Assembly (NCBI GenBank): GCA_016712525.1
Contig: JADJQX010000006.1
Location: forward strand, 434,001-498,000
Direction of reading: 5' to 3'
Source of the DNA: Myxococcales bacterium
GTDB lineage: Bacteria; Myxococcota_A; Polyangia; Polyangiales; Polyangiaceae
DNA: 64,000 bases
Part shown: piece by piece, positions 8,692-15,846 of the stretch
Layout of the letters: the number at the start of each line of letters is the position of its first letter
How positions within the stretch are numbered: the stretch's first letter is position 1
The notes under the pieces: generated by a model
Database searches by the model: none
What the model was told of the DNA's origin: nothing
Seen by the model: only the letters and a program-made list of their open reading frames with translations
Made by a program: the position numbers and the translations under genes

Positions 8692-9762
8692 ATGCGCTCG
8701 ACCTTCCTCGCCCCTGCTTTCGTCCCCGCTCTCGTCCCTCTCCTCGTCGCCCTGGTTGGATGTGCCGCCGACACCGACTCCGGCGCGCCCGTCGACGACG
8801 ACACCATGCCCGTCGCCGACACTGTCGAGGCCGAGCTCTCGATCCCTCTTTGGCCCTCCGCGAAGGCAGGCGCGCTCTCCATCTCGATCGACGACAACAT
8901 GCCCGACGATCACGCGTTCTGGCAGGCGCTCGGGGCTCGCACGGGCGCGCGTTTCACGTGGTTCGTCATCACGGATCGCGTAGGGAGGACCGGAGGCGGA
9001 ACCTGGGCCGGCTTTCGCGCCCTCGCGCAGGCAGGTCACGAGATAGGGTCGCACTCCGCGCTGCTCCACGACATGCGATCACCCTCCGGGAATACGCCCT
9101 GCTACGGCGCGACCCTCACGGGTCAGCGGGTGGTCGCGGACTACGCAGCTTCGCGCGAGGCGATTCGACTCGGGGTGGGGCGGGCGCCGACGGCTCTCGC
9201 CTACCCGTGTGGGACTCCCCACGTCGGCGAAGCGCGCTCGGCCGGGTTCGCGTTCGCGAGAAACGTGAACGGCGCGGGCATCGTGACGCCGCAGCGGTCC
9301 GCGCTCGATCTCCCCTCGATGACGGAGGGCCAGGTGTCCGTCGACGCGATCGTGCAAAAGCACACGTGGGGGCTTACGCACTTTCACTACGCGCGCGACA
9401 CGCAGCGCGCGAAGGCCGCCCAGCTCCTCGCGGAGGCCGCTCAGAAGAACGTCTGGGTCGCGCCGGTCTCGACGGTCGGCAAGTACGTTGCGGAGCGCCA
9501 GGCTGCCCGGGCGCGCATCCTCGAGGCCGTCCCTACTCGGGTCGTCTTCGAGGTACGAGACGGGCTCCGCGACGACCTTTACGACGCGCCGATCGACGTC
9601 GAGGTCGCGGTTAGGGCGCCGTGGCGTGGGGCCAGCGCGAGCCAGGGTGGCGTCCCTGTTCCCGTGGTGGTCGAGCGCACCTCCGCGGGAGCGCGCGTCG
9701 TCGTCCGCGTCGTGCCCGACCGCGGACCGGTGGTGGTGTCGGTGGCACAATCCGGCTGTTGA
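8692..9762 (+). CDS. Polysaccharide deacetylase (NodB homology) lipoprotein
   Basis: Lipoprotein signal ending VALVGCAAD, then an acidic linker. The catalytic domain carries NodB motifs: D67-D68 in SISIDDNMPDD (catalytic base and metal Asp), and H121-SALL-H126 in GSHSALLHDM (metal-binding His pair), followed by a PCGTPH segment. Such enzymes remove N- or O-acetyl groups from peptidoglycan, chitin oligomers or other glycans. After about residue 280 comes a beta-rich extension (VFEVRDGLRDDLYDAPIDVEV, VVVERTSAGARVVVRVVPD) which may be a carbohydrate-binding or scaffold domain. The start chosen sits 12 bases after an AGGCGG stretch and directly opens the signal; a start 26 codons upstream would be Arg/Glu-rich. 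Substrate is unknown. Confidence 0.8.
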   Translation: MRSTFLAPAFVPALVPLLVALVGCAADTDSGAPVDDDTMPVADTVEAELSIPLWPSAKAGALSISIDDNMPDDHAFWQALGARTGARFTWFVITDRVGRTGGGTWAGFRALAQAGHEIGSHSALLHDMRSPSGNTPCYGATLTGQRVVADYAASREAIRLGVGRAPTALAYPCGTPHVGEARSAGFAFARNVNGAGIVTPQRSALDLPSMTEGQVSVDAIVQKHTWGLTHFHYARDTQRAKAAQLLAEAAQKNVWVAPVSTVGKYVAERQAARARILEAVPTRVVFEVRDGLRDDLYDAPIDVEVAVRAPWRGASASQGGVPVPVVVERTSAGARVVVRVVPDRGPVVVSVAQSGC

Positions 9763-9861
9763 TTCAGCCTTCTCCCGCGCGCCTGCGAGGTGAACGACCA
9801 GCCCGAGCGCGGGAAAGGCGCCCAGGGCGAGCGCACGGAAGAGTTGTTTCGATGCGTTCAT
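9763..9861 (-). pseudogene. Orphan signal-peptide remnant
   Basis: On the minus strand an ATG with a GGAG ribosome-binding site nine bases upstream opens MNASKQLFRALALGAFPALG and continues VVHLAGA, a clean export signal. After about 30 codons the frame runs into the antisense of the deacetylase gene's 3' end and loses protein character. It looks like the 5' stump of a gene truncated by rearrangement. Confidence 0.4.
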
Positions 9862-9930
9862 ACGCGGAATCTCCAATGGTAGGTAGTCTATCGTCGTAGC
9901 CACTCCGCGCTGCGAGCTCGCGGAGAAGCT

Positions 9931-9960
9931 CGGGGACGGAGTCGAGAGGCTCCGTCCCCG
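9931..9960. terminator. Hairpin between convergent genes
   Basis: A perfect 11-bp stem, CGGGGACGGAG pairing with CTCCGTCCCCG, around an 8-base loop. It lies between the stop codons of convergent genes, where a bidirectional terminator is expected. There is no T-tract on either side, so it may work with Rho or only stabilise mRNA ends. Confidence 0.55.
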
Positions 9961-9980
9961 CATCGTCCCAAAACCAGGCC

Positions 9981-10721
9981 TCAAGGCGCGCCGCAGAACA
10001 CCTCGGCGACGCGCATGAACGTCTCCGCCGGCGTCGCGCGCTCGCAGCCCTGAATCCACCTTCCGGACGTCATCGCGCAGTTCGCCATGCGATTGCCGGC
10101 GCACGCGTCGTACTCGGCGTGCACGCGGCAGGCCGCCTTGTCGCCGTCCGACGTGCATGCCGAGCACTTGGTCTCGATGCAGGTCTGGAGCATCGCGTTC
10201 GGCCACGCGCACCCTGGCCACCCGCCGACGAGCGCCGCGCATCCCTGCGTGTTGATCGTCTGGGCGCCCGGCGTGTCGTTCCCGAACAAGAAGACCCCCA
10301 TGGGGACCGTGCTCTGCTCCGGGCCAGGCCCCGGGCCGAAGATGCACTTCCCGCAAGACGCCTCGGCTTGGCGCAGGGCGAGGCAGGCCGCACTCTTTCG
10401 ATTCCCGAGGCACGCGTCGCGGAACGCCTCCCGCTGGGCGAGGCTGCACACGTTCTGATGGAGGCTGGGGCTTTGGAATTGATGGCCGGAGAACGGCATG
10501 GCGTCGTCGTAGCAGGCCGGGCGCGGCGGAGGCGTGCTCGCGTCGGGGAGGGTCGCGGCGGCGTCGGGGGCGCGGCCGCCGTCTCCGAGGGGCGCGGCGC
10601 CGTCCCCCTGAGAGAGGAGAGAGTCGCTCCCTTCGGTCGGATGGGTCTGTACACTGCACGCGAGACCGATCGCAGCGAACGAGCACGAGACGAGGATCGT
10701 GCGGATGCCGAAGATGTTCAT
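9981..10721 (-). CDS. Cys-rich lipoprotein of unknown function
   Basis: The signal peptide MNIFGIRTILVSCSFAAIGL ends in a lipobox at ACSVQ, with AAAGGACT ahead of the start; a longer in-frame start adds a Pro/Arg-rich stretch and was not used. After a Gly/Asp/Ala/Pro linker the mature domain has more than ten Cys residues in regular spacing (CYDD, VCSLAQ, ACLGN, ACLALRQ, SCGKC, GCAAL, GCAWP, TCIETKCSAC, ACRVH, ACAGN, NCAMT, GCER, FCGAP), which points to a disulfide-bonded exported domain. No family is recognised. The gene is convergent with the deacetylase gene and lies downstream of the sigma–membrane protein pair on the same strand. Confidence 0.7.
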   Translation of the reverse strand: MNIFGIRTILVSCSFAAIGLACSVQTHPTEGSDSLLSQGDGAAPLGDGGRAPDAAATLPDASTPPPRPACYDDAMPFSGHQFQSPSLHQNVCSLAQREAFRDACLGNRKSAACLALRQAEASCGKCIFGPGPGPEQSTVPMGVFLFGNDTPGAQTINTQGCAALVGGWPGCAWPNAMLQTCIETKCSACTSDGDKAACRVHAEYDACAGNRMANCAMTSGRWIQGCERATPAETFMRVAEVFCGAP

Positions 10722-10817
10722 GGGGAGTCCTTTGGAAATGGGGTGTCTTCGAGAATGGGGTGCCGCAGCGGAGGGGGGGCCGCTTCGGAAAGCCAAGTGT
10801 GTGTGGCGCGCTCCCGG

Positions 10818-11615
10818 TTACGGTCGCGCGACGTTTGGGAGTAGTGTGCGGACCACGTCGGCGTCCGCGCCGCGCGGGTGTGCCGAGAGGAACCGCGCCG
10901 CGTGCGCTTCGGCCTCGGCCCTGCGCCCTGCGCTCACGAGCGCTCGCACGCGGAGGTAGTCTCTCTCTCGGGTGCGGGAGCTCTCCGGAAAGTTCGCGGC
11001 ATGAGCATAAAGGCGAATCAGCGCTCCCGTAGGGTCCCCTTGAGAGAGCGCGGCGCGAGCCTCGGAGAGGACCTCGTGCTCATCGAGCTTCACGTCGTCG
11101 GTCGTCGTAGGGAGGGACGAAGCTGCGCCCGCGTCCATCGTCGCGATCTGGGCATCGCTCGGGGTCGCGCTCGGTGTCGGCTGTAGTGCCGCCGGTGTCG
11201 GGCTCGCCGGTGTCGAGAGCTCGATGGAGCGCTTGGGCTTCGATCGCTCGCGCGCCGGAGCGTTCGAGGGGGCGCCCTCGTAGACCCGTGTCCTCGTGGG
11301 CGTCATGGCGGAGGCCGTCTTCGTTCGGGGAGCGCCCTCGTTCGCTCGCGAGCCGATCGTGGCCGCTACTCGTGGGATGGCCGCCACGGTACCGCCAGCG
11401 AGCAGGAGCGACACGAAGAGCGGCGCCATCCACGCCTTCGTGAATCCGTGTGCGAACGCTCCCTTCAACCAAGAGAGCGTCGACGCCGATCCGAGGGCCC
11501 CGGCGACGACCGTCGTCCCCAATGCCGCGCGCAGCGCCGCGTCTTTGACCTCACGGCGTGGCGACTCGCCGCGACCGGCGCGAAGGAGCGCCCTCTCCAC
11601 CTCTTGGGCGTTCAT
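10818..11615 (-). CDS. Membrane partner of the ECF sigma factor, possible anti-sigma with TPR-like tail
   Basis: Its ATG overlaps the sigma factor stop by 4 bases (ATGA), so translation is coupled. The 265-residue protein has an N-terminal cytoplasmic helical part, one transmembrane segment (about residues 62–82, MAPLFVSLLLAGGTVAAIP), a Thr/Pro/Ala-rich linker, and a C-terminal helical region with TPR-like spacing (EVLSEARAALSQGDPTGALI, then LRVRALVSAGRRAEAEAHAA). Position and topology fit an anti-sigma or accessory factor, as is common for sigma–membrane pairs in Polyangia. There is no zinc-finger (ZAS) motif of classical anti-sigma factors, so the role is inferred from context only. Confidence 0.6.
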   Translation of the reverse strand: MNAQEVERALLRAGRGESPRREVKDAALRAALGTTVVAGALGSASTLSWLKGAFAHGFTKAWMAPLFVSLLLAGGTVAAIPRVAATIGSRANEGAPRTKTASAMTPTRTRVYEGAPSNAPARERSKPKRSIELSTPASPTPAALQPTPSATPSDAQIATMDAGAASSLPTTTDDVKLDEHEVLSEARAALSQGDPTGALIRLYAHAANFPESSRTRERDYLRVRALVSAGRRAEAEAHAARFLSAHPRGADADVVRTLLPNVARP

Positions 11616-12178
11616 AGGCCACCTCCGCCGAGGCTCATTTTGCCCCGTACGACCGCCGACCAGTGCTCCCGCGCGCGTCGCAGCCTCGAAGCGACGGTGC
11701 CGGAGGGAATCTCGAGAGCCTCGGCGATCTCGGCCATGGTGAGGTCCTCCAGCTCGTGGAGCACGAAGACCGCGCGCAGGTCAGGATCGAGCTCGCCAAG
11801 GCTCGCGTCGAGCACGGCTCGAGCACGCGCTTCGTCGAGCAGAGCGTCCGCGCCGGCGTCGCGCGAGATGGGCTCGGGCGGGACGTCCGATACGCGGGCG
11901 AAGCCCCTTCGTGTCTCGCGCACCTTCCGGATCGCCGTCGAGAGAAAGTAGGCGGCCTCCTTGCCGGGCTCGATACGGACGAGGTTCGTCGCGGTGATGG
12001 CGAAGGACTCCTGGGCCAAATCGTCGGCGAGGTGCGCGGGTGCCCCCATGCGCCGCACGAAGCGCCAGACCCGATCGAAGTGAGTCGCGAGCCGCTCGAG
12101 GCGGGCGCGGCGCTCGGCGCTGGAGGACGCCTCCTCGGCGAGGCCAACGGCGTTCGGGTGTGGAATCGACAGGTGCAT
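11612..12178 (-). CDS. ECF-type RNA polymerase sigma factor
   Basis: A 188-residue sigma-70 family protein with only regions 2 and 4, as in ECF sigmas. Region 2 is about residues 33–65 (VWRFVRRMG, then ADDLAQESFAI, the DDLAQE core that contacts polymerase and the -10 element). Region 4 is about 124–172 (LDPDLRAVFVLHELEDLTM, AEIAEALEIPSGTVASRL), a helix-turn-helix for the -35 element. The downstream membrane protein is translationally coupled and is a candidate regulator. Targets are unknown; many such sigmas control their own operon. Confidence 0.9.
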   Translation of the reverse strand: MHLSIPHPNAVGLAEEASSSAERRARLERLATHFDRVWRFVRRMGAPAHLADDLAQESFAITATNLVRIEPGKEAAYFLSTAIRKVRETRRGFARVSDVPPEPISRDAGADALLDEARARAVLDASLGELDPDLRAVFVLHELEDLTMAEIAEALEIPSGTVASRLRRAREHWSAVVRGKMSLGGGGL

Positions 12179-12637
12179 GTCCCGCTCACTCCATGATTCT
12201 CGGCGCCGATTTGATCACGAGACCTAGCGATTTCGCGGAGTCGCGTCGCAGCCCGAACGTGGACGATTCCCGTCCTCCGATCGCGGCGCGATATGATCCC
12301 GTCGCGCCATGCCCTGGCGACGAAGCACCGATCGTGCCCCGTCGCAGGGACGTCGTGGCTCGTCTCGTCGGCGGCCCTCCGCCGAGCGCGAGCCCGTCGA
12401 AGTCTGGGACGTGGATCGCTGAGAGAGGGCGGGGTGCGTCGGAGCCTCGTCCGTCGAGCCCTCCAACGGTTCGCGGGCGATGGGCCGGTGTGCCGGTGTG
12501 TTGGCGAGGGAGTGAACGGAGGAAAGTGAGGTGAGGACCGATCGCGTCTCGCCTGGGCGCGCGCGAGGCCGCGCACGAGCCTCCTTGGGCCACATCGGAA
12601 GCCCTACGTCTCGTGTTGGGTCGTGTAGGCTTGGGTC
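12179..12637. other. 459-base intergenic region, no gene seen
   Basis: This gap lies between the divergent sigma-factor gene and an outer-membrane-type lipoprotein gene. Open frames across it are Arg/Ala/Gly/Pro-rich and look like shadows. A short direct repeat of GCCGGTGT occurs near position 12487. Presumably it holds the sigma operon promoter. Confidence 0.4.
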
Positions 12638-13378
12638 GTGGACCGTGCGTCGCACTCGAAGGAGCTCCTCGACTCGCCGAAGGTTCCCTGCTTCGACGAG
12701 GCTCTTCCGCGCCGTGCCGTAGACGCCGGCGCGAGGTCTTGGCCGTCCCCGCCGTCGATCGTGCCGTGGGGCCTCGTCGTGGCCGCATCGCTCCTCGTCT
12801 CGGGCTGCATCGGCCTCCCCTTCGGCCTCCCACCCACGCAGGTCACGGTCGCGGGCGGGCCTTCGAAGGCCGCGGGCGAGGAGAGCTCGCCCACCCTCCA
12901 GGTGCGAGCCGCCGTGCACCCGCTCCAGTTCGCCCCCCAGTGGACGTCCCGCAGCGTCGACTTCGGTGCAGGGTACATGTTCGACTCGTCCCGCTCGTAT
13001 ACGCTCCACGGGGGCTACGCCGAAGGAGGCGCGGTGCTCTTCCGTCGCCAGGGCGACACGACGTTCTTCCGCCTGAGCGCGCGTGGGCAGGTGCGGCTCA
13101 TCAAGGAGCCCACGCTCCCGCTCATGGGGAGAGGCGCTGCGGCGCTCCTCGTGCTCGAGGCCGGAGCCTTCCAAGATGGCCCGTTCAGCACCGTCGACCA
13201 CCGGGGAGGCGCCATCGGGTACGCGTACGGTGAGTCGTCGATCGGGCTCTCGTCGGAGCTCTCCTACACCTCGGTCGACAGGCTCGAGGCGTGGGCGCTC
13301 ACGTTCGGTGTGGTCGTCCGTATGCCGACGCTCCTCGGCTTTGCGTACGTGTGGGCGTGGGAGGCCCTTCGGAAGTAA
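12638..13378 (+). CDS. Predicted outer-membrane lipoprotein of unknown function
   Basis: Starts at a GTG; the first 50 residues are Ser/Pro/Arg-rich, followed by a hydrophobic run and a lipobox-like SLLVSGCIGL. This long lead before the lipobox is unusual; the true start may be further in, but no other start with a good ribosome-binding site is visible. The mature part is beta-rich with alternating hydrophobic residues (GAVLFRRQGDTTFFRLSARG, GGAIGYAYGESSIGLSSELS) and ends in an aromatic strand, which suggests a small beta-barrel or surface-attached beta protein. It is convergent with the WD40-like gene downstream. Confidence 0.65.
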   Translation: MDRASHSKELLDSPKVPCFDEALPRRAVDAGARSWPSPPSIVPWGLVVAASLLVSGCIGLPFGLPPTQVTVAGGPSKAAGEESSPTLQVRAAVHPLQFAPQWTSRSVDFGAGYMFDSSRSYTLHGGYAEGGAVLFRRQGDTTFFRLSARGQVRLIKEPTLPLMGRGAAALLVLEAGAFQDGPFSTVDHRGGAIGYAYGESSIGLSSELSYTSVDRLEAWALTFGVVVRMPTLLGFAYVWAWEALRK

Positions 13379-13403
13379 CGACTTCCCTCTGGGGCCGGAG
13401 CGA

Positions 13404-15107
13404 CTACTTGGGAATCGAGCCGAGCTCGAAGACGTCCCACGCGGGGATGTGGTTGTTGCCGGCCGGATCCTGCGCCGTCACGTACACGGCCGGGTACTCG
13501 GCCGAGATCGTCTCGGTCGAGCCCGACACCTGCGTCACGATGGCCGAGATGTAGAGCTGAGGGCGCGTCCCGGTGGCCTCGCGCCGCGTGGACGAGAACA
13601 CCATCCAATAGTATCGCTTGTCCCCCGCGACTCCCACTTTCGGGGCCCATCGAGGCCAGGAGTTCGTGAGCCCCGGGCTCTTCTTGCCGGAGCACGCGGG
13701 AGGGTCGTTCGCCCGGAGTCGAACCGCCGTGCCGCCCGTTCCCGGAACGACGGCCACCTCGGCCGAGGGCTGGTTGTACGAGCTCACTGGCGCCGAAGTG
13801 CGGTTGAAGGCGAGGAGCGTGTCGGCCGGCGAGTACGTGGGGTAGAACTCGCGCAGCGCCGGATCGCTCGCGCCGGGCAGGGGAGTGGCCGCGCCGCCTT
13901 GGCGGTTCGCATAGGGGACCGTGTAGATGTCGATCGTCGGGTCGGCGGGGGTCACGTCGGCGATGACGCCCTCTCCTCCGGCCGCCGACGACGTGTAGGC
14001 GATGGCGGTGCCGTCGTGGCGAAACGCAGGGGACGAGACGTTGCGGGGGTCGCCGGTCCGGGTGAAGCGGCCCCAGCCGTTCGCGTCGGCCGCGTGGAGG
14101 TCGGTCCACACGAGCTCGTTCGTGGCCCCGATGCGGAACACCGTGACGGCGACGGCGTCCGTCGGGGAGTAGTGGGCCGCCGAGAGCTGCGGGGCGTATT
14201 GGTTCGGGCGCGCGAGGAGCGCCATCGCGGCGGCGGACACGTCTCCCATGTCCGGCGGGGTGGGGCTCGCGACCTTGCGCACGTCGATCGCGCGCGCGCC
14301 ACCTATGACGTCGCGCGTGTAGAAGATGAGCTTTCCGTCGATGGACGACGTGTGGCACGAGATGCACTCGGTCTGCGCGCCCGCCGACGTGCCCGCGGAC
14401 TGCGGCGTGAGCACGGTCTTCGAGGCGGTGTCGCCGATGGTGAACCCCTTGAACGACGTGCCCGGGCTCGAGCTCCAATAAACGACCGAGCCGGGGGCGT
14501 CGACCGGGGCCACGTGCACGACGGTGCGCGACGCGGGGCTCGGCGCGCCGACGAGCTTTCCGTCTTTGAGCTCGGCCGTGCGCACCGAGACGATCATGTC
14601 TTTTCCGGCCGAATGGAACGCCGCTCCCGACCACACCGTGGCGGGGAGCGAGAAGCTGCGTCCCGGGACGTAGGCCAGATAGGGGTTTACTTGGTTATCG
14701 ACCGTAATGCGGACTTCGGTCACGGTCTGGGGAGCCGGCGCGGCCCACTCGACGAAGAGCGGCGTCCAGTTCTTCGGGATCATCGCGTCGTCGGCGGGCT
14801 CGGTGATGCACGGGGCCGCCCCTGCGCCCGCCTCACCTACGGACGGCGCTCCGAACTGCTTGTCGATGTCCCCGGGGAGCGACGGATCGATGGAAGGCGC
14901 CGCCGGGAAATCGGTGAAGCTCGACCCTGCCTCGGGGAAGACGGGCGGCGTGCCTCCCTCGGTCGTCGCGGTGGGCGGAGGCGTGGCGTCGCCCGTCGGA
15001 AACGTGCCCGGATCGGGGGGCTCGTTGCTCCCGCAGTGCAGCGCGAGGGCCGCGGCGAGGACGATGGCTACGGCGGGGACGTGGGCTCGGACGCGCATGG
15101 GAGGCAT
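13404..15107 (-). CDS. Beta-propeller (PD40-like) lipoprotein with a c-type haem site
   Basis: Lipoprotein signal with lipobox LALHCG. A Thr/Pro/Gly linker is followed by a domain with one CxxCH site, C248-IS-C251-H252 (TECISCHTS), then about 300 residues of repeats such as FYTRDVIGGARAIDVRK, HDGTAIAYTSSAAGGEG, YPTYSPADTLLAFNRT and YWMVFSSTRRE, typical of TolB/PD40 beta-propeller blades. The haem site would make it a periplasmic redox or signalling protein; a similar haem lipoprotein lies about 5 kb to the left. The longer of two nearby starts was kept. No reaction can be assigned. Confidence 0.75.
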   Translation of the reverse strand: MPPMRVRAHVPAVAIVLAAALALHCGSNEPPDPGTFPTGDATPPPTATTEGGTPPVFPEAGSSFTDFPAAPSIDPSLPGDIDKQFGAPSVGEAGAGAAPCITEPADDAMIPKNWTPLFVEWAAPAPQTVTEVRITVDNQVNPYLAYVPGRSFSLPATVWSGAAFHSAGKDMIVSVRTAELKDGKLVGAPSPASRTVVHVAPVDAPGSVVYWSSSPGTSFKGFTIGDTASKTVLTPQSAGTSAGAQTECISCHTSSIDGKLIFYTRDVIGGARAIDVRKVASPTPPDMGDVSAAAMALLARPNQYAPQLSAAHYSPTDAVAVTVFRIGATNELVWTDLHAADANGWGRFTRTGDPRNVSSPAFRHDGTAIAYTSSAAGGEGVIADVTPADPTIDIYTVPYANRQGGAATPLPGASDPALREFYPTYSPADTLLAFNRTSAPVSSYNQPSAEVAVVPGTGGTAVRLRANDPPACSGKKSPGLTNSWPRWAPKVGVAGDKRYYWMVFSSTRREATGTRPQLYISAIVTQVSGSTETISAEYPAVYVTAQDPAGNNHIPAWDVFELGSIPK

Positions 15108-15242
15108 CCTGCCTCACGCGGCGATCGGGCGCAACGCAAGGAATCCTGATGTTTCGCGGCGGACCTAAGGAGAACGGACGGTTCCTGACGCGCAACCGGG
15201 ACGCGTCTCGCGCGCGACGAAGCCGACGAGGCGCAGCGTCGA

Positions 15243-15644
15243 TCAGAGCGCGAGGCTCGCCGAGAGGACCACGCCGACGGTGAGGGGGGCGTCGGGGAGC
15301 ATGGCGTCGCGGTGCGGGTCGAGCGCGAGGTCGAGCGCGAGGTCGAGGGCGCCGCGTGCGCTCCACACGAGCTCGGGCATGTCGAGCACGATGCGCTCGC
15401 GGGTCGGCATCACCGGCGTCGCGCGCTCCTTGGGATCGTCCTGGGCCTCGTGGAGGTTCGTGGGGGCACCGACTCCGATCTCGGTCGCGACGTGCTCGTC
15501 GGGCTCGTCGAACGACGGCAGGCCCGAGCTCGGGTCGACGGGGAACCCGTGTGCCGTCGGCGTCGGTGTCCGCTCGTCGATGAGCTGTGGAGCCTTCGGG
15601 CGCCCGTGGAGAGCGCCCGCGGAGCGCTGGTCCGGATGAGGCAT
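15243..15644 (-). CDS. Small acidic protein of unknown function
   Basis: A start at MPHPDQRSAG follows a GAGGGG site and gives a 133-residue protein that begins Pro/Ser/Asp-rich and ends with PHRDAMLPDAPLTVGVVLSA. A similar ending (a Pro-Arg-x-LPDD segment followed by a hydrophobic stretch) occurs in another small minus-strand gene about 24 kb away, so they may be paralogues. It is divergent from the kinase gene. No known family. Confidence 0.5.
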   Translation of the reverse strand: MPHPDQRSAGALHGRPKAPQLIDERTPTPTAHGFPVDPSSGLPSFDEPDEHVATEIGVGAPTNLHEAQDDPKERATPVMPTRERIVLDMPELVWSARGALDLALDLALDPHRDAMLPDAPLTVGVVLSASLAL

Positions 15645-15846
15645 GCCCCTCGTGCCTCGCAATCGGCGTGCCGTCGCGACACGGGCGCGACGGGGCCAAA
15701 ACGGGCCAACGAGCTGCCGAATGGGCACGATTTCACGATCCACCGCGAGGCCGCGCTCCCTCGTGTGACGCGTCGCTCCCTCACTCGGCCTGGGATGGCG
15801 CGCGAAGCGCTGGCCAGGGGGCGTGCGAAAACGGCATACTTGGCCC

